A stretch of 8,668 bases of DNA from the NCBI GenBank assembly GCA_002441205.1, contig DJVN01000112.1, positions 19,056 through 27,723 of the forward strand, written 5' to 3'. The position numbers and the translations under genes are program-made. Below, one piece after another: positions 6,379 through 8,668 of the stretch (positions are counted from its first letter, which is position 1; each line of letters starts with the position of its first letter). The notes under the pieces were generated by a model. That model saw only the letters and a list, made by a program, of their open reading frames with translations, was not told the origin of the DNA and did not search any database. The DNA comes from Syntrophaceae bacterium UBA6255. GTDB taxonomy: Bacteria > Desulfobacterota > Syntrophia > Syntrophales > Smithellaceae.

Positions 6379-7629
6379 ATGACGGAAATCAAGAAGGCCG
6401 GTAATGATGCAAAATATGCATATCTGAAAGATAATTACGGCAAAAATATTCTACCTTTATCGATATTTGAAAATAAAGATTATCCGGGCAGCAGACCAAC
6501 AGAACTTTTGATATTTTATAAGAAAAAAGCCTCCCTTTCGGAAGCAAGAGAAAGTCTCTTTAAGACGATTGAGCATTACAACCTTTTTTCCAGCCGTTTA
6601 ATAATGATTGATGAAAATAAATATGCGCTCCAATACTGCAGAGAGGGCTTTGAATATCATGTTTTGCCGTCTATTGATGTTGCTTCTGATGAAATAAACA
6701 TTGATGATGTGAAGAATAAAATAAAACATGTTCAAACATTACCAGGAGAACCGCTCTTTGCTATTACATTAATACCAATAAAGGATGGCATATTAGGTGG
6801 ACTCAGTTGTTCTCATGCGGTAGGTGACGTTACCTCCTTGATGCTTTTTATGTTTGCGTGGGGATGTATGCACTATGGTCATGATTTCCCCATGCCCTCA
6901 AATCAAAGACTATTCAAGGGCGAACCCGTTCGTTTTGAAACAATTGACAGAGCATTCATCCCTCCATTATCTGAGTTAAACGATGAAATTCAAAATCGAG
7001 TCAAAAAAACAAGTGATTGGAAGACATATTATAAAAGAGAATCCTTTACCGAAACATTACTTGAAGGAATGAAAAACAAAGCAAAATCAGAAAATGAGAA
7101 CTACGTAATTTCTAATAATCAAATTATAAATTCCATTCTACTCAAAAAATATCATGAAGAAATTATGCCCGATACTGATAACGTCAGATTAAGGATTCCT
7201 GTTAATCTAAGATACATTCATCCCGATATTGATGCATCATATATTGGCAACGCAGTTTTCTCCAGTGTCGTTGAATTTGAAAAAAATGAAATCAAGAAAA
7301 TGTCAGAATATCAGATTGCATATCGCATTAAGCAATCCATTGCCAGAATGAGGAATGAAAACTATGTAAAAAAAATAGCATATCTGTCGGAATATGGAAT
7401 AGAATATCAGGGTGACATTTTTAAAACACTTCCCCCTTATAATATAAACACAGACATCCTTTCAGCGAATTTAACCCACGTTAATGATCTTGAATCGCTG
7501 GGCTTGGGTTCAGATATTGGAAATATTATATTTATGAGTTCAACAATGCAAACAATCTTTACTATGTTAAAAGAAAAGAAGGGTATGATATTTGTAGAGA
7601 TACAAAGCAGATATCCATTTAAAGCATAA
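6379..7629 (+). CDS. BAHD/condensation-like acyltransferase (HxxxD motif)
   Basis: A 416-residue protein, probably cytoplasmic with no signal peptide, of the CoA-dependent acyltransferase superfamily that includes BAHD enzymes, chloramphenicol acetyltransferase and NRPS condensation domains. The catalytic motif is SCSHAVGD, with H146 and D150 at the expected position about a third of the way in. A central linker rich in Lys and Glu (about 195-245) precedes a second half with VRLRIPVNLRYI (269-280) and YIGNAVFSSVVEF (288-300), which resembles the R...YFGN block of BAHD enzymes. Near residues 364-381, NLTHVNDLESLGLGSDIG sits where plant BAHD proteins have DFGWG, but that motif is not conserved. 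Codon use is AT-rich, unlike flanking core genes. The NTF2-like gene follows 19 nt downstream. Acyl donor and acceptor are unknown. The ribosome site is weak. Confidence 0.75.
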   Translation: MTEIKKAGNDAKYAYLKDNYGKNILPLSIFENKDYPGSRPTELLIFYKKKASLSEARESLFKTIEHYNLFSSRLIMIDENKYALQYCREGFEYHVLPSIDVASDEINIDDVKNKIKHVQTLPGEPLFAITLIPIKDGILGGLSCSHAVGDVTSLMLFMFAWGCMHYGHDFPMPSNQRLFKGEPVRFETIDRAFIPPLSELNDEIQNRVKKTSDWKTYYKRESFTETLLEGMKNKAKSENENYVISNNQIINSILLKKYHEEIMPDTDNVRLRIPVNLRYIHPDIDASYIGNAVFSSVVEFEKNEIKKMSEYQIAYRIKQSIARMRNENYVKKIAYLSEYGIEYQGDIFKTLPPYNINTDILSANLTHVNDLESLGLGSDIGNIIFMSSTMQTIFTMLKEKKGMIFVEIQSRYPFKA

Positions 7630-7648
7630 AACTTCAAGGAATCATTTT

Positions 7649-8050
7649 ATGTGCAAGCAAATTGAAAGACAGCATTATAGTTTGGAAGACATCGTAAAAC
7701 TCTACCCTCTTTATTATTCCCAAAAACGCATGGATGAGTGGCAAAGTCTTTTTGACGAACGGGCAATTATGGTGAAAGTAGAGAAAGAAAAGCCTGTTTC
7801 ATGTTTAAGCATCATCGAAGGCATGCCCGAACAACGGGAGTATGCGGCTGAAAACAAAACGTTCATTGAAGAATGGCAGAATGTGGAAATTACACAATAT
7901 GGAAATATCGCGGTCATCAAGGCTGATTATATTCTTACAACAGATCATGAGATACGCAAAGGGGTTGATGTTTTGACTCTGTGTTCGGATTGCGACGGAT
8001 GGCTAATTACCAATCTCACCTATGAGCAGAAAGAATTTATCAGCATGTGA
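7649..8050 (+). CDS. NTF2/SnoaL-like (DUF4440-type) small protein
   Basis: A 133-residue soluble protein whose pattern fits the NTF2-like cone fold. An N-terminal helix pair reads SLEDIVKLYPLYYSQKRMDEWQSLFDERAIM (11-41). Strands follow with NVEITQYGNIAVIKADYIL (78-96), VDVLTLCSDCDGW (106-118) and a final LITNLTY. The dgGW-then-strand ending is typical of SnoaL/DUF4440 members. Such folds serve as small enzymes (cyclases, isomerases) or as binding and immunity modules, so the function is open. CAAGGA (7635-7640) lies 8 nt before the ATG. It begins 19 nt after the acyltransferase gene and shares its AT-rich composition, so the two are probably co-transcribed. A linked tailoring role is inference. 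Confidence 0.65.
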   Translation: MCKQIERQHYSLEDIVKLYPLYYSQKRMDEWQSLFDERAIMVKVEKEKPVSCLSIIEGMPEQREYAAENKTFIEEWQNVEITQYGNIAVIKADYILTTDHEIRKGVDVLTLCSDCDGWLITNLTYEQKEFISM

Positions 8051-8150
8051 TCAATGTCATTATTTGTCCTGAACAGATTATCTCCTAACAAGCAATGATA
8101 TATGTTGTCCCTTACAAATGTCATCCTTAATTCAATCATCGAAATGAAAC

Positions 8151-8201
8151 TCATACCTGCAGCATATATTATTAACAGCCAAGTCAAAAAGACTTGGCTG
8201 A
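8151..8201. repeat. 51-bp direct repeat, copy B, with 10-bp stem-loop
   Basis: This is the second copy, in the same orientation as 6296-6346 and 1855 bp downstream, with 49 of 51 positions identical. The stem arms CAGCCAAGTC (8176-8185) and GACTTGGCTG (8191-8200) around AAAAA (8186-8190) are unchanged. It lies 100 bp after the stop of the NTF2-like gene. With copy A it brackets the two-gene unit. Confidence 0.85.
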
Positions 8202-8237
8202 GCCGGGTGTAGAACAATTGATTCAGGCATAAACTAA

Positions 8238-8348
8238 CTTATTGTTAATAATGCACAATCTATCGATATTGATTTTGTAATAAGTTTTAACGAATTACAT
8301 CCAAAATATATTCCAAGAAAAGTTTTAAAAAATCTCCAAATGTGTTAG
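8238..8348 (+). pseudogene. Possible gene remnant: 36-codon open frame without a start
   Basis: The frame following a TAA at 8235-8237 stays open to TAG at 8346-8348. It reads as protein-like sequence, including IDIDFVISFNELHPKYIP then RKVLKNLQ. No ATG, GTG or TTG occurs until an ATG two codons before the stop, so it cannot be a complete gene. The pattern faintly recalls the D-F-V-I-S...I-P..V-L segment of formyltransferase-like enzymes, but it is too short to assign. It could be chance in AT-rich DNA. Confidence 0.25.
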
Positions 8349-8384
8349 TACATCCCCATCCTGATTACAACCAAAGGAGACCAT

Positions 8385-8668
8385 ATGTCTGACAAAAACG
8401 AGTTGGAAAAACAATGTATTGATACCATCCGGTTTCTGGCGGCTGACGCAATTGAAAAAGCCAAATCCGGCCATCCCGGCATGCCGCTGGGCGCCGCCGC
8501 CGCCGCTTTTACGCTATGGACAAAACACCTGAAACATAACCCGAAAAACCCGCAGTGGCCTGACCGCGACCGCTTTGTGCTTTCCGCCGGACACGCCTCG
8601 ATGCTTTTATACGCTCTTTTGCATCTTACCGGTTACGATTTGACGCTCGACGATATCAAAAATTTCCG
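8385..8668 (+). CDS. tkt: Transketolase, N-terminal part (3' truncated by window)
   Basis: A thiamine-diphosphate enzyme of the non-oxidative pentose phosphate pathway that moves two-carbon ketol units between sugar phosphates. Ninety-four codons are visible. Landmarks are IRFLAADAIEKAKSGHPGMP with the conserved H30, an alanine-rich GAAAAAF, LWTKHLKHNP, and DRFVLSAGHASMLLYALLHLTGYDL with H70. These correspond to the substrate/cofactor histidines near the N-terminus of known transketolases. The ATG at 8385 follows AAAGGAGA (8373-8380) by 4 nt, a strong ribosome site. Base composition returns to the GC-richer core style from the first codons, which marks the end of the AT-rich patch. It is a full-length-type N-terminus rather than the split TktA/TktB form seen in some anaerobes, though the rest is not visible. 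Confidence 0.96.
   Translation, partial: MSDKNELEKQCIDTIRFLAADAIEKAKSGHPGMPLGAAAAAFTLWTKHLKHNPKNPQWPDRDRFVLSAGHASMLLYALLHLTGYDLTLDDIKNF

Larger units (their letters stand above)
8051..8384. other. 334-bp AT-rich intergenic stretch before transketolase
   Basis: The stretch holds the second 51-bp repeat copy (8151-8201), a startless open frame (8238-8348) and the transketolase ribosome site. The first 100 bp (8051-8150) show nothing I can assign. A transketolase promoter should lie here, but I found no convincing -35/-10 pair. Confidence 0.6.

Noticed and set aside
6201..6392. Minus-strand frame sharing the peptide SQVFLTWLLIIYTAGM with another minus-strand frame at 8020-8217
   Set aside because: The shared peptide is simply the translation of the 51-bp DNA repeat. 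The two frames are unrelated outside it and overlap real plus-strand genes at their ends.
7649..8050. Toxin-antitoxin or immunity pair with the preceding gene
   Set aside because: The first gene has enzyme-like length and a catalytic HxxxD motif, and nothing in either protein matches a toxin or immunity family I can name.

Overview
The window looks like chromosomal DNA of a Gram-negative, probably anaerobic bacterium. The housekeeping proteins and the dense small palindromic repeats between genes suggest a deltaproteobacterial (Desulfobacterota, perhaps Syntrophales-like) genome. That placement is an impression from protein style and was not tested. Most of the window is ordinary, moderately GC-rich core genome. 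One AT-rich accessory patch (about 6040-8350) sits between core genes.

Layout. 1-1344: the 3' part of a SulP-family anion transporter with its C-terminal STAS domain, cut by the window start. 1438-1737 (minus): a YhbY-type RNA-binding ribosome-assembly protein, convergent with the transporter. 1738-1848: a divergent promoter region. 1849-2811: thioredoxin reductase (trxB). 2816-2877: a 62-bp inverted-repeat element. 2926-5494: a tight three-gene cluster of lgt (lipoprotein diacylglyceryl transferase), a TerC/Alx-type membrane protein and a SpoU/TrmH-type RNA 2'-O-methyltransferase, with gaps of 0 and 4 nt. 5496-5656: a nested palindromic, MITE-like element with TGTCCCCC/GGGGGACA ends. 5676-6032: cutA. 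6068-6268: a small two-helix membrane protein of unknown function. 6379-8050: a two-gene AT-rich unit encoding a BAHD/condensation-like acyltransferase (HAVGD motif) and an NTF2/SnoaL-like protein. 8385 to the end: the start of transketolase.

The most notable structure is a 51-bp direct repeat (6296-6346 and 8151-8201, 49/51 identical). Each copy ends in a perfect 10-bp stem with an AAAAA loop. The copies bracket the acyltransferase/NTF2-like pair almost exactly, which makes a cassette-like unit of about 1.86 kb. Behind the second copy is a short open frame with protein-like composition but no start codon, possibly a gene remnant. The AT-rich composition, the unusual acyltransferase and the flanking repeats together suggest horizontally acquired DNA between cutA and tkt.

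I see no CRISPR array, tRNA, rRNA, transposase, integrase or phage gene. The acyltransferase/NTF2-like pair is the only candidate for a little-described function. I infer a small-molecule acylation or tailoring role from fold-level motifs only; the substrate cannot be read from the sequence.
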